NCBI GenBank assembly: GCA_963575745.1
Contig: CAUYUJ010000163.1
Span: 1 to 64,000, forward strand
From: Prorocentrum cordatum
Lineage: Eukaryota; Sar; Dinophyceae; Prorocentrales; Prorocentraceae
Reading direction: 5' to 3'
Length of the DNA stretch: 64,000 nt
The notes under the pieces were generated by a model that was not told where the DNA came from, did no database searches, and worked only from the letters and a program-made list of their open reading frames with translations. A program made the position numbers and the translations under genes. Positions 27,100 to 37,165 of this stretch are shown here, piece after piece; position 1 is the stretch's first letter; each line of letters begins with the position of its first letter.

Positions 27100-29050
27100 C
27101 AAGTCACCGCACGGTTTTGGGACTCGAGTGCTTCCTCTTCGAGGACGTCTCGGGCGACGGGTGCCTCCAGGGTCCCGAGACCGTGCGGTGACGGAGCGTG
27201 CGGTGAAGTCTCGTGGGGATTCGGGGTCACCGCACGGTCTTGGGGCTCGAGCCCCTCCTCTCCGAGGACGTCTCGGGCGACGGGGGCCTCCAGGGCCCCG
27301 AGACCGTGCGGTGACGGAGCGTGCGGTGAGTCGGTGGGGACTCGGGGTCACCGCACGGTCTTGGGGCTCGAGCCCCTCCTCTCCGAGGACGTCTCGGGCG
27401 ACGGGGCCTCCAGGGCCCCGAGACCGTGCGGTGACGGAGCGTGCGGTGAGTCGGTGGGGACTCGGGGTCACCGCACGGTCTTGGGGCTCGAGCCCCTCCT
27501 CTCCGAGGACGTCTCGGGCGACGGGGGCCTCCAGGGCCCCGAGACCGTGCGGTGACGGAGCGTGCGGTGAGTCGGTGGGGACTCGGGGTCACCGCACGGT
27601 CTTGGGGCTCGAGCCCCTCCTCTCCGAGGACGTCTCGGGCGACGGGGGCCTCCAGGGCCCCGAGACCGTGCGGTGACGGAGCGTGCGGTGAGTCGGTGGG
27701 GACTCGGGGTCACCGCCGTTCTTGGGGCTCGAGCCCCGCCTCTCCGAGACGTCTCGGGCGACGGGGCCGCTCCAGGGCCCCGATACCGTGCGGTGACGGA
27801 GCGTGCGCCCGTGAGTCGGGTGGGGATCTCGGGGTCACCGGACAACGGTCTTGGGCTCGAGTGCTTCCTCTCCGAGGACGTCTCGGGCGAACGGGGCCTC
27901 CAGGGCCCCGAACGGGGGTGACGGAGCGTGGTGATGAGTCGGTGGGGACTCGGGGTCAACCGCACGGTCTTGGGCTCGAGCCCCTCCTCCCGAGGACTCT
28001 CGGGCGCGGGGGCCTCAGGGCCCCGAGACCCGTGGGGGTGACGGAGCGTTGCGGTGGTTCGGTGGGGACTCGGGGTCCCCGCATGGTCTTGGGTCTCGAG
28101 CCCCTCCGCCTCCGAGGACGTCTCGGGCGACGGGGGATCCAGGCCCCGAGACCGTGCGGTGACTGAGCGTGCGGTGACCTCGACGGAGCGTGCGGTGAAG
28201 TCTCGTGGGGACTCGGGGTCACCGCACGGTCTTGGGGCTCGGGCCCCTCCTCTCCGAGGACGTCTCGGGCGACGGGGGCCTCCAGGGCCCCGAGACCGTG
28301 CGGTGACGGAGCGTGCGGTGAAGTCTCGTGGGGACTCGGGGTCACCGCACGGTCTTGGGGCTCGAGCCCCTCCTCTCCGAGGACGTCTCGGGCGACGGGG
28401 CCTCCAGGGCCCCGAGACCGTGCGGTGACGGAGCGTGCGGTGAGTCGGTGGGGACTCGGGGTCACCGCACGGTCTTGGGGCTCGAGCCCCTCCTCTCCGA
28501 GGACGTCTCGGGCGACGGGGGCCTCCAGGGCCCCGAGACCGTGCGGTGACGGAGCGTGCGGTGAGTTCGGGTGGGGACTCGGGGTCACCGCACGGTCTTG
28601 GCTCGGGCCCCTCCTCTCCGAGGACGTCTCGGGCGACGGGGGCCTCCAGGGCCCCGAGACCGTTGCGGTGACGGAGCGTGCGGTGAAGTCTCGTGGGGAC
28701 TCGGGGTCACCGCACGGTCTTGGGGCTCGAGCCCCTCCTCTCCGAGGACGTCCCTCGGGCGACGGGGGCCTCCAGGGCCCCGAGACCGTGCGGTGACGGA
28801 GCGTGCGGTGAGTCGTGGGGACTCGGGTCACCGCACGGTCTTGGGGCTCGAGCCCCCCTCTCCGAGGACGTCTCGGGCGACGGGGGGCCTCCAGGGCCCC
28901 GAGACCGTGCGGTGACGGAGCGTGCGTGAGTCGGTGGGGACTCGGGTCACCGCACTGGTCTTGGGGCTCGAGCCCCTCCTCACCCGAGGACGTCTCGGCG
29001 ACGGGGGCCTCCAGGGCCCGAGACCGTGCGGTGACGGAGCGTGCGGTGAA
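27100..29050. repeat. Family L satellite, about 121-bp unit, about 16 copies
   Basis: Each unit holds GGTCACCGCACGGTCTTGGG, GCTCGAGCCCCTCCTCTCCG, GGACGTCTCGGGCGACGGGG, GGGCCCCGAGACCGTGCGGT and GACGGAGCGTGCGGTGAGTC. The CACCGCACGGTCTTGGGGC and GAGACCGTGCGGTG ends are inverted, so the satellite is built from a TIR element. Most units are nearly identical, while 27700-28160 is full of one-base indels. Confidence 0.9.
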
Positions 29051-29118
29051 GGAGGAGGAGGAGGAGAGGAGGAGGGAGGAGGAGGGATGAGGAGGAGGAA
29101 GGAGGAGGAGGAGGAGCA
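29050..29118. repeat. (GGA)n tract at satellite end
   Basis: Directly follows the last GTGCGGTGA, and is followed by CACCGCACCGTTTCGGGACT, a further family L end; the tract is thus inside a unit. Confidence 0.85.
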
Positions 29119-29223
29119 CCGCACCGTTTCGGGACTCCAACGCAACGGTTTCGCAGTGTTATGCTCTTTTGGCAGTCTTCGGAGGAGGGCTCCGGCGAGA
29201 GCCCCCGCCTCGAAGAGGAACCG

Positions 29224-29382
29224 CCCTCCTCCTCCTCCTCCTCGTCCTCCTCCTTCTCCCCCTCCCCCTCCTCCTCCTCCTCCTTTTCCTCCTCCTCCTC
29301 CTCCTCCTCCTCCTCCCCCTCCTCCTCTTCCTTCTCCTCCTCCTCTTCCTCCTCCTCCTCCTCCTCCTCCTCCTCCTCCTCG
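29224..29382. repeat. (CTC)n tract
   Basis: About 160 bp of CTC with CCC and TTC interruptions. Confidence 0.9.
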
Positions 29383-29399
29383 TGCGCGCGGCGCCAGGG

Positions 29400-29515
29400 C
29401 CAGGGGGCCACAGGCGAACCCGGCACCCCTACCCCCGTTCGCTCCGTTCGGGAGCTCCCGAGCGAAGTGCACCCCGACCCTCCCCCCTCAGAAATCGCGG
29501 GGGCCAGGAGTACAC
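29400..29515. mobile_element. Family K hairpin element, copy 2, left arm shortened
   Basis: GGGAGCTCCCGAGCGAAGTG and CCCCCTCAGAAATCGCGGGG match copy 1. The left CCCACGATTTCTGAGG block is missing. Confidence 0.7.
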
Positions 29516-29931
29516 CCTAGGCGATGCTGAATAACACTTGAATTTTCGGCCAGAGTCTCGATGATTCTTCATGTTTCAATATAATTCCTAAGATTTCAAT
29601 AGACACGCTGGGTCTTCCTTCCAATTCCGAGACCAGGAATTTCTTAACCCATGATGTCTTGAGCATCTCGCAGGGAGTGGGCTCTCGCGCGTGGCCCCCT
29701 TCGAGGGCGGGGCCCCGCTCTCGGGCCCCCCGCCCGGCGCGTCCGCGGCGAGGGCGCGCGGCGACCCGAGGCGGGAGCCCCCCCCGCCGCCCAGAGCCGC
29801 GCGCCCTCCGTGCGTATGTGGCGGTCGGCGGCCGTCGGGGCAGGGGCGCGCGGTCGCCCAGCGGGGCGAGGTCCGCGCTCCTCCCCGACCTCGGGGGCGG
29901 AACAGAGAGGGGGGGTGATGACTCGAGGGGG
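29516..29931. other. Unassigned spacer
   Basis: An AT-richer start (29530-29650) is followed by a very GC-rich stretch with G and C homopolymers; no gene is supported. Confidence 0.35.
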
Positions 29932-30119
29932 CCTAGACTCCCTCGAGTACTGAAAAGATCGGGACGGAAGGTTTTTCTGAGTTTTCGGTCTCGGGGGGGC
30001 CCTCACCGGGCCTCGGGAGGCGTTAAAAAACGACTCGGGATGCGCAGCCGGTCCCGGGGAATAGATCGAGATCTCTGGGGGTCGACGTCATGAAACAATC
30101 ATGACGTCGGGGGTCTGGG
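29932..30119 (+). mobile_element. Family C element, copy 5
   Basis: CCTAGACTCCCTCGAGTACT is a diverged left end. The right end ATCATGACGTCGGGGGTCTGG and its hairpin are conserved. Confidence 0.8.
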
Positions 30120-30341
30120 AGCGAGGGTCGGGGGCGGGAAAGGGGGGGGTGCTGACTAGGGGGGGTTGGATATCATGGCGTGGGCCATGATACTTCCCAG
30201 ATCTCATGGCGCCTCTTCTTGTTTCATTGCGTCCCTGGCCCCCCCCGCTGGGCCGCGCACATGCCGCCGGTCATGATTTGCACCCCCCCCTCTTGGACAC
30301 CCCCCTCTTGGCCGCTCCCGACAACCGGGCCTTGCTGCAGG
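30120..30341. repeat. Dispersed GC-rich repeat shared with 10.2 kb
   Basis: TGGATATCATGGCGTGGGCC, CATGGCGCCTC, TGTTTCATTGCGTCCCTGGC and CGCACATGCCGCCGGTCATG repeat the 10237-10375 sequence in the same order. Confidence 0.7.
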
Positions 30342-30572
30342 TTGAGTCGGGCGTGCCCCCTCTGCAGGAGGAGCACTCGCATTCAAAACTAGGCGAGCAA
30401 ACATCATCGGGGGACGACGTGTCGATGATGTTCGATCACCCTGGGGCATTCTTGGACCACTCTTGATTAGTCGGGGGACGATTTGTAGATGATTTTCGAT
30501 CTCTCTGGGGCATTCTTTGACCACTCTTAATTTTTCGTCGAAGATCCGCCTGCAGGGGAGCGCGCCCGACCG
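30342..30572. mobile_element. Family E-like element with internal duplication
   Basis: GTCGGGCGTGCCCCCTCTGC at the left and TTCGTCGAAGATCCGCCTGC, then GCCCGACC at the right give the family ends. A 62-bp core (TCGGGGGACGA...CATTCTTGGACCACTCTT) is duplicated inside. Confidence 0.6.
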
Positions 30573-30574
30573 AA

Positions 30575-31835
30575 GCTTACGGGCGTCCCGTGTGTTCTCG
30601 AGGATCCGTTGGGTGCCGGGCCTGCGCGGGCTGGCCTTCCCCCGGGGTGCCTTGGTTCCTTTGGGTTCCGGGGCCTTCGCTCCTCGCTGTGTTCCTCGGT
30701 TTTCCTGGTCTTGGCTCCTTGGAGCCCCTGGTTCCTTGGTTTTGGTTTCTTGCTTCCTTGGTATTGTTCCTAGGTCTTGGTTCCTTGGCTCCCTGGTATC
30801 GATTCCTTGGTTCCTGGGTATGGGTATCGGTTCCTTGGTTCCTGTGTATGGGTTCCTTGGTCCCTTCGTTCCTTTGCCCCTTGGACTCGGTTCCCTGCCG
30901 CCTCGCCACGCAACGCCAAGCAAAGCAACGCAACGTCACGCAGTGCCGAGCAGTGCTGAGCAATGCCAAACAGTGCCACGCAATGCCGAGCAATGCCGAC
31001 CAGTGCCAAGCAGTGCCACGCTATGCCGAGCAAGTCCAGGCAAAATGCCATGCAATACCAATCAGCACCACGCAATGCCAAACAGTGTGCCAAGCACTCT
31101 GCCAACCAAGACCAAGCAAGGCCAAGCAGTGCCACGCGATGCGCCCATGGGGTGACCCCAACTGGGTTGGCATGGCTTGGCATTGCTTGGCATTGCTGGT
31201 CAGTTCTTGGCATTTTGCTTGGCATTGCTGGGCATTGATTGGCAAGGCCTGGCATTACTTGGCATTGCGTGGCATTGCTTTGCATTGCTTTGCACTGCTT
31301 TTCATTGCTAGGCGTTGCGTGGCAAGGCAGCAAGGAACCAAGACCCAGGAACCAAGACCAAGGAAGCAAGTTAATCAAGGAACCAAGGGACCAAGAGACC
31401 AAGTGACCAAGGACACAAGACCAAGGACCCAGGAACCAACCAAGGAACCAAGGAACCAACACCGATGAACCAATGACCCGATACCGAGGAACCAAGGGAT
31501 GGAGGTACCAAGGAACCAAGCAACCAAGCAACCAAGCAACCTGCCCAGGAACCAAGGAAGCAAGGAACCAGGTAACCAAGGAATCCGGACTGAGGAACCA
31601 AGGTATCCGATACCAAGGAGCCAAGAAACCAAGGAACCAAGAAACCAAGGCACCGAGAAACCAAGGAAGCAAGACCAGGGAACCTGAGGAAGACTGCCAA
31701 GAAACAAGAACCAGGAACGAAGGAACCAAGACCAGCCAAGACCAACGAGCCCAGGAAGGCTGGCCGGCGTAGGCCCAGCACCCACTGGCTCCTCAATGCC
31801 CGGTCAGACACACTCAGGCAAAGCCTGATCGGGGA
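30575..31835. mobile_element. 1.2-kb foldback element with arms of about 600 bp
   Basis: The left arm runs from GAGGATCCGTTGGGTGCCGG through (TTCCTTGG)n-like sequence to (GCAATGCCAAGC)n. The right arm is its imperfect inverse, from GGCATTGCTTGGCATTGC through (AACCAAGG)n to CCCAGCACCCACTGGCTCCT. The symmetry centre is near 31150. Frames on both strands are open by virtue of repeat structure only. Confidence 0.8.
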
Positions 31836-31859
31836 ACGGTTCGCCGCCCATCCGTGCAA

Positions 31860-31977
31860 GTGTTGGAAGTTTCACGCTTCGAGGTCGTAGACTATGGGGA
31901 AGTCTCAGGCGAAACGCCGGGCCCGCCCTAAGGACACGTCTGGTGGTGCAGCAGGTGGGAGTCATGTATGAGAAAGA
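31860..31977. repeat. Family J tail, solo copy
   Basis: GGGGAAGTCTCAGGCGAAAC-GCCGGGCCCGCCCTAAGG matches the tail that ends the J arrays; here the 85-bp units themselves are missing. A GGA tract follows directly. Confidence 0.65.
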
Positions 31978-32190
31978 GCGGAGGAGGAGGAGGAGGAGGA
32001 GGAGGAGGAGGAGGAGGAGGAGGAGGAGAGAGGAGGAGGAGGGGGGAGGAGGAGGAGGAAGGAGGAGGAGGAGGAGGAGGAGGAGGAGAGGAGGAGGGAG
32101 GAGGAGGGAGGAGGGAGAGGAGGAGGAGGAGGAGGAGGAGGAGGAGAGGAGGAGGAGGAGGAGGAGGAGGAGGAGGAGGGAGGAGGCCTG
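31978..32190. repeat. (GGA)n tract
   Basis: About 210 bp of purine with several GAGAGG phase slips. Confidence 0.9.
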
Positions 32191-32654
32191 GGAGCCTCTT
32201 GAGAGCCTCTCGGGGGCGTCTTGGAGGCAGCTTGGAGGCGGCCTCTTGGTGGCCTCCCCGGGGGCCCCCTGGGGGTTCTGGACCCGCCTTGGAGTGGAGG
32301 CTTCCACTGGTCTTGCCGTGGCACGCTTGTTGGGCCCCCCCTGGGGCCGTGTCCCCGAGGGCCGACGGCACGGCCCGAGAGAATCCCAGGATGGCCTCAG
32401 GACGGGCCTCATGGGGCCACCTTGGCGCACGCTGGAGGTGCAGGTTCCAGCAGCACTGCCGAGGCCTCGGGGGAGAAAGCCACGCGATGACCCGCGGTCG
32501 GGTACCTGAGCGTACCTGGCGAACCGTTACATCATGCTGCGGCCTCACATTTTAGGGTGGCACCGTCGCTGCGCTGCCTTTGCAGTAGAGGCCCCACCGC
32601 GGTGGTGGATAGGCCTGATGCGCTCGCACGTGCTCGTGGTCGCGACCTCGTCCT
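32191..32654. other. Unassigned spacer with GCCTCTTGG/GGGGGCC motifs
   Basis: CCTCTTGAGAGCCTCTCGGG, GGAGGCAGCTTGGAGGCGGC and similar words recur as in 40.1-40.6 and 47.1 kb. They look like decayed simple sequence; no gene is supported. Confidence 0.4.
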
Positions 32655-32937
32655 TGTCCTCGTCCTCCTCCTCCTCCTCCTCCTTCTCCTCCCTCCTCCT
32701 CCTCCTCCTCCGCCTTCTCCTCCTCCTCCTCCTCCTCCTCCCTCCTCCTCCTCCTCCTCCCTCCTCCTCCTGCTCCTCGTCCTCCTCCTCCTCCTCTCTC
32801 CTCCTCCTCCCCTCCCTCCCTCTCCTCCTCCTCCTCCTCCTCCTCCTCCTCCTCCCTCCTCCTCCTGCTCCTCGTCCTCCTCCTCCTCCTCCTCCTCCTC
32901 CTCCTCCTGCTCCTCCTCCTCCTCCTCCTCCTCCTGG
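32655..32937. repeat. (CCT)n tract, two similar halves
   Basis: About 280 bp of CCT; the CTCCTGCTCCTCGTCCTCC marker occurs at 32767 and 32865, suggesting an internal duplication of roughly 98 bp. Confidence 0.85.
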
Positions 32938-32999
32938 TCCCCGATCGCCGGGCGCGGTGCGACAGCAGCGGCTTCCACGCTCGGCCGCGCGCAAGCTGC

Positions 33000-33445
33000 T
33001 CAAGGGGTGTCCTGTCCGTGCGCCGCGCCAGCGCGCCGGGGACACCGAGGCGCCCCCCCGGGCGGCGGCCCGATTCCAGCAGGCCTCGGCGTCTGCTGAG
33101 CGGCTCCCTCCCCGTCCCCTCCTCCCCCTCGCTGCCGCTCCTGCTCGAAGCACGTCGTCTCGACTACACCGAATGGGGTGGCCCTTCGCCGGAGCGACCT
33201 TTGGTGCGGGCCCACCGGGGTCCGCCGAGCGTCGACCGCGATGCGACAGTAGCGTCTTGCGCGCGTGGGGTTGGCTCCCCCGATGGCCCTCGAAAGCCGC
33301 GCGCCAAGGGTCGCTCTTGCCTCGGGCCACTCTTGCGTGTAGCCGGTTGCCGCTGCGCTGGTTCGTCTGTCGTCCTCGTCCTCGCCGTCGCTGTTCGTCG
33401 TCACCGTCGTGTCGGGGGCTGCCGCTGATATCTCTGCTTTCGGAA
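33000..33445 (-). CDS. Possible minus-strand exon, hypothetical
   Basis: The minus strand is open from a possible acceptor (CTATGCCTCAAG) through KIPKAEISAAAPDTTVTTNS, DGEDEDDRRTSAAATGYTQE and FGVVETTCFEQERQRGGGGD. Composition is balanced and disordered-protein-like, but both strands are open here and no domain is recognised. Confidence 0.3.
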
Positions 33446-33470
33446 TCTTGAGGCATAGGCTCAGGGGGGG

Positions 33471-33575
33471 AACGCATCGACCCCCAATCGGCAGCTCCCG
33501 AGCGGAGTGAACCCCAGCCTCCCCCCTCAGATATCGTGGGGGGTAGGGGCAGGGTTCGCACGTCGCCCCCTATCC
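33471..33575. mobile_element. Family K hairpin element, copy 3, truncated
   Basis: AGCTCCCGAGCGGAGTGAAC, CTCCCCCCTCAGATATCGTG and GGGGCAGGGTTCGCACGTCG match the right half of copy 1; the left half is lost. Confidence 0.7.
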
Positions 33576-33607
33576 AAGCTCCGGGCCGGCGTTGGAGGGT
33601 CTGCACT

Positions 33608-33690
33608 ACTCCTCCTCCTCCTCCTCCTCCTCCTCCTCCTCCTCCTCCCCCTCCTCCCCCTCCTCCACCTCCTCCTCCTCCTCCTCCTGA
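33608..33690. repeat. (CTC)n tract before retroelement frame
   Basis: CTC run followed by TGATGCACGAGCAG, which could be a 3' splice site for the downstream frame. Confidence 0.8.
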
Positions 33691-33691
33691 T

Positions 33692-36600
33692 GCACGAGCA
33701 GCTTTATCTCGAATGAAGCCGAGGGCTGGTCTCGGCATAGATAGGCTGACGCCAGTCGACTTTCAACGTTTGCCAGATGAAGGCATCCAGGCCTTGTGCG
33801 ATCTGTTTCTACTCATAGAGCAAGGGTTGTCATGGCCATGGCAGAGTCTCTGTATCGTTGGAAAACTTTTGGGGAACAAATCAGGAGGCGATCGAGTCAT
33901 AGGACTGATCGCGATGCTGGCCAGAGTCTGGTCCATGGCGCGCGAGGTGGAGATGAAGGAGTGGTCCGTCGAGCAGGCTGAAGTGGACCACTGGGATGCC
34001 GCCGTCGCGGGCAACAGCGCTCTGCGCGAAGCATTCGTGCGAGCGCTGGAGGACGAGGTCCACACTCGTTTGCAGATCCCGAGCAGACATACGCTATGGG
34101 ACATCGCCTCTTTCTATGATTTCATAGAGTTTCAACCCCTCGCTGAATGTGCTTTGGAAAAAGGCTTCCAACCAGTTATCTTATTTCTGGAACTTCAACT
34201 GTGTCTGGCACCTCGTATGTTGGAGCAACTCAGTTGTTTCTCAGAGCCTTTCGAAGTGACGCGGTCTGTGGTCCAGGGCTTGAGGAACGGCACGCGGTTT
34301 GCCAAATGCAGCACGGCGAACATATGTCGTCGGCTCTGCAATTCTTTCAGCACGCTGCGTAAGCGAATATGTATAGATGCTTTATCGCAAAGAGTTTCAG
34401 GGTCACGAGCTCATATCAGGGCGACCTTGACCAAGGGCGGCATCCAGACCGCCAAGGAGTTTCAGAAGTTGCACCTCGGCTTGGCGGACAAGAGCGTCAT
34501 CACTTGTTCGCATCATGCAGACGCGATTGCTGTTGTGAGGGCACTGAGGCGCAAGGGCATCCACCTGCGCGCGGCCCTCTAGACGGCATACCTCGGCGTC
34601 GACCTCAGCAGTGGGAGGCGCCAAGGTCGAGCCACCGTTCGTCAACGGCATCTGAAGTCAGGCCAGTCACACGCTCGACTTCGACGTTTCGCACAGGCCG
34701 CTCGTCGGTGGCAGGCATCGGCCAGACTTCAACGGGCTGGACCACAAGCAGCTGCAGTCTACGGACACCACGTCCATGGGCAATTCGGATCGACGATGCT
34801 GGCTCAGCGGCGCAGGCTTGGCGCGACGGCTGGATCGTCGAAGCGAGGGCGGTGTTTGACCACTTTACTCTCTCTTATATTGCCTGGGTTCGACCCAGGC
34901 CACCTTCTACCCAAACAATGCATATCTCAATGGTTGGCGGTGTGGCTGACTGAGGTAGGGCTGCGGCGATCCATCGAACGGGCATGGCCGAAAGCAGTGG
35001 CACACCTACGTTCCCTTCCTCAGGGCCAGCGTGTGCGGCACGTGCGAGGCCCAATGACCACGGTGATCCTTTACTTGCTTGACGCGGGCTGGTCGCCCAG
35101 CACCCCCACCGACTGGGACGTGCCGACTGATGGCGCTGCAGAAGTTCACGCCTGGCAGTTCGACAGCAGTGACTTCGAGGCGCTGGACCAGGCAGCCCCG
35201 TTATTGGCGGAGTTGGAGCGGACATACGAGCTGAAGCAGTGGAAGGACGCATCTTCTTTGTTCTGTGGAGCTGGGCTCGAAGGAGGGGCTGATATGACCT
35301 CCCTGAGAGCCATGGTGGCGGACTTGCTGCACGCGGAGAAGGGCAGGCAGCTGTCCGAGTTACTGGTGTCTGCGGCCACAGGAGGGTGGTGGCCGAAAGT
35401 GCGGAGTCATGAAGCTGGGCTACGTGCTGACGATCGGTGCGATCGATGCGGCACGGAGCAGGACACACCGTTGCATAGATGCTGGACATGTTCCAAAAAT
35501 CAAGGGTCTCGTGCTTTCGATGAATATATTGATTTACTCCCGCGTGCTGTGAGTGAATCCGAGGTTTTTTCCTGTTTCTGGGTGCGGGGGCTCATCCCTT
35601 CCGCTTGGACCTCCATTCAGCCCCCCCCCCATCTGTCGAGGTTATCTCTGGCGGTCGTCTCGGGAACAATGGTCTCGGGGCTGGCTGTCTTGGGACTGGG
35701 ACTGCTCTGGAGCCCCTGGTTATTTTTGGAGACGCCTCTGGGGGTCGAGACACCCTCGGCTCTAGACTCAGGCGGGTTGGCATAGGACTTGCCACTTTCA
35801 CTAGGTATGATCCTTTGGAGTTGGGGCCTTTCCTCATGGGGCCCCTCACAGGAACGGCACAGACTGTTCCTCGAGGTGAACTTAGGGCGTTTGAGTGGGC
35901 CTTGCGTTTCAGCGTAGGCGAACTATTGTAGGTTACGGATTGTGACGAAGTTGCTAGAGGGTGATACAGCGAGTTGTTCCGCAGGCCTCAAGGCCCCCGG
36001 TCGGACATATGGCGTGACATCGGTAATCTACTGATATCACAAGTTAGAGCTCCAGCATGTATAGTTGTCGTTCAGATCCCGTCTCATTTGACAGGTGCTG
36101 AAGTGCTGGCCCGTGGTCTCCCCTAGTGGTTAGTGCTAGGCAACTCTTGTGTGGATGAATGAGATCGCGGGAGTGGCAGCGACACTCGCGCGAGTTTCTT
36201 CGGAGGAGCGTCACAAGATTCATGAGGTCGAGCATCGGGCCCGACTGGTTCGGAGGAGGTTGCTGCGTGTCGGCTTAGACTCCACTCGAGCGTCTCAGCT
36301 CTCTGATGTCCAAAGAGGGCGAGGCGCTGGTAGAGTCCCTCCCCCTCCTCCCCCTCCCCCTCCTTTAGCTCTTGCGCGCTTCGTGTCCGCACATACCCTG
36401 ACCGAAAACGGGAAGGCGTGTAGCGTGTGTAAAGGCTTCGCGACTAAGGCTGTGGTGTCCGAATGGCGAACAAGTGAATGCTTCCAACTCCAGCATGACA
36501 GCAGCGAGCTTCGTCGTGTTCCTAGGGGACGGCGTTTACACTTGGCCGGTGGTTGGACTCATCCCTCACACGCCTTGACCTATCATAAAGACCTTAAAAT

Positions 36601-36736
36601 CTGGTTTTGCCGCACGTGTGGATTCTTTGGCCAGGCTCAGCTCAGAGGCCTGGGAGAACCGTGCAAGCTGCCGGTTTCGAAGGCCAGGCGCGAGTATCTT
36701 GACAGGATTAATCGCGGCCTGTTTCCGAAGAGCTGA
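33692..36736 (+). pseudogene. Retroelement polyprotein: reverse transcriptase, zinc finger, RNase H
   Basis: One frame, broken only by TAG at 34580, carries an RT palm (GIDRLTPVDFQRLPDEGIQA, KSGGDRVIGLIAMLARVWSM, ASFYDFIEF) and runs to a CDRCG...H..CWTC zinc finger near 35440. The YVDD-type catalytic box is degenerate (ICIDALSQ), so the RT is dead. A frameshift at the C run 35621-35631 leads to RNase H with FGDASGG, QTVPRGELRAFEWAL, VTDCDEVARG and GNSCVDE, where the four acidic residues survive. Stops at 35929, 35971 and 36122 and a shift near 36155 interrupt it. The end is Cys-rich (ACSVCKGF, WFCRTCGFFG, EPCKLPVSKARREYLDRINR). The architecture matches non-LTR-type polyproteins I associate with dinoflagellates; the upstream ORFs of such an element are missing. 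Confidence 0.8.
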
Positions 36737-36782
36737 GCATTTAAGCCTGGTTATCACTACGTGATGGCGGAAATCCTGGAAC

Positions 36783-36825
36783 TCCTCCTCCTCCTCCTCC
36801 TCCTCCTCCTCCTCCTCCTCCTCCG
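36783..36825. repeat. (CTC)n tract downstream of retroelement
   Basis: It begins 47 bp after the polyprotein stop; no poly-A tail or TSD for the element is visible. Confidence 0.85.
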
Positions 36826-36994
36826 TGTGGTCCCTCGGATCCTCGTGCTGGTCTTGCAGCAGGAGTGTGTGGCGGTGTGCTGGCGCGGCAGGCTCGATGG
36901 GGTGCTACGCGGCAGGTCTGGGGTGCTGCACACAGGAATCGTGCAGCAGATCCAGCTAATTAGGGTTCTCCACCTTAGCGAACGACGAGGGGAA

Positions 36995-37165
36995 GGAGGA
37001 GGAGGAGGAGGAGGAGGAGGAGGAGGAGGAGGAGGATGAGGAGGAGGAGGGTGAGAGGAGGAGGAGGAGGAGGAGGAGGAGGAGGAGGAGGAGGAGGAGG
37101 AGGAGGGTGAGGAGGAGGAGGAGGAGGAGGAGGGGGAGGAGGAGGAGGACGAGGAGGAGGATGTA
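36995..37165. repeat. (GGA)n tract with GATGAGG and GTGAGG variants
   Basis: About 170 bp of purine. Confidence 0.9.
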
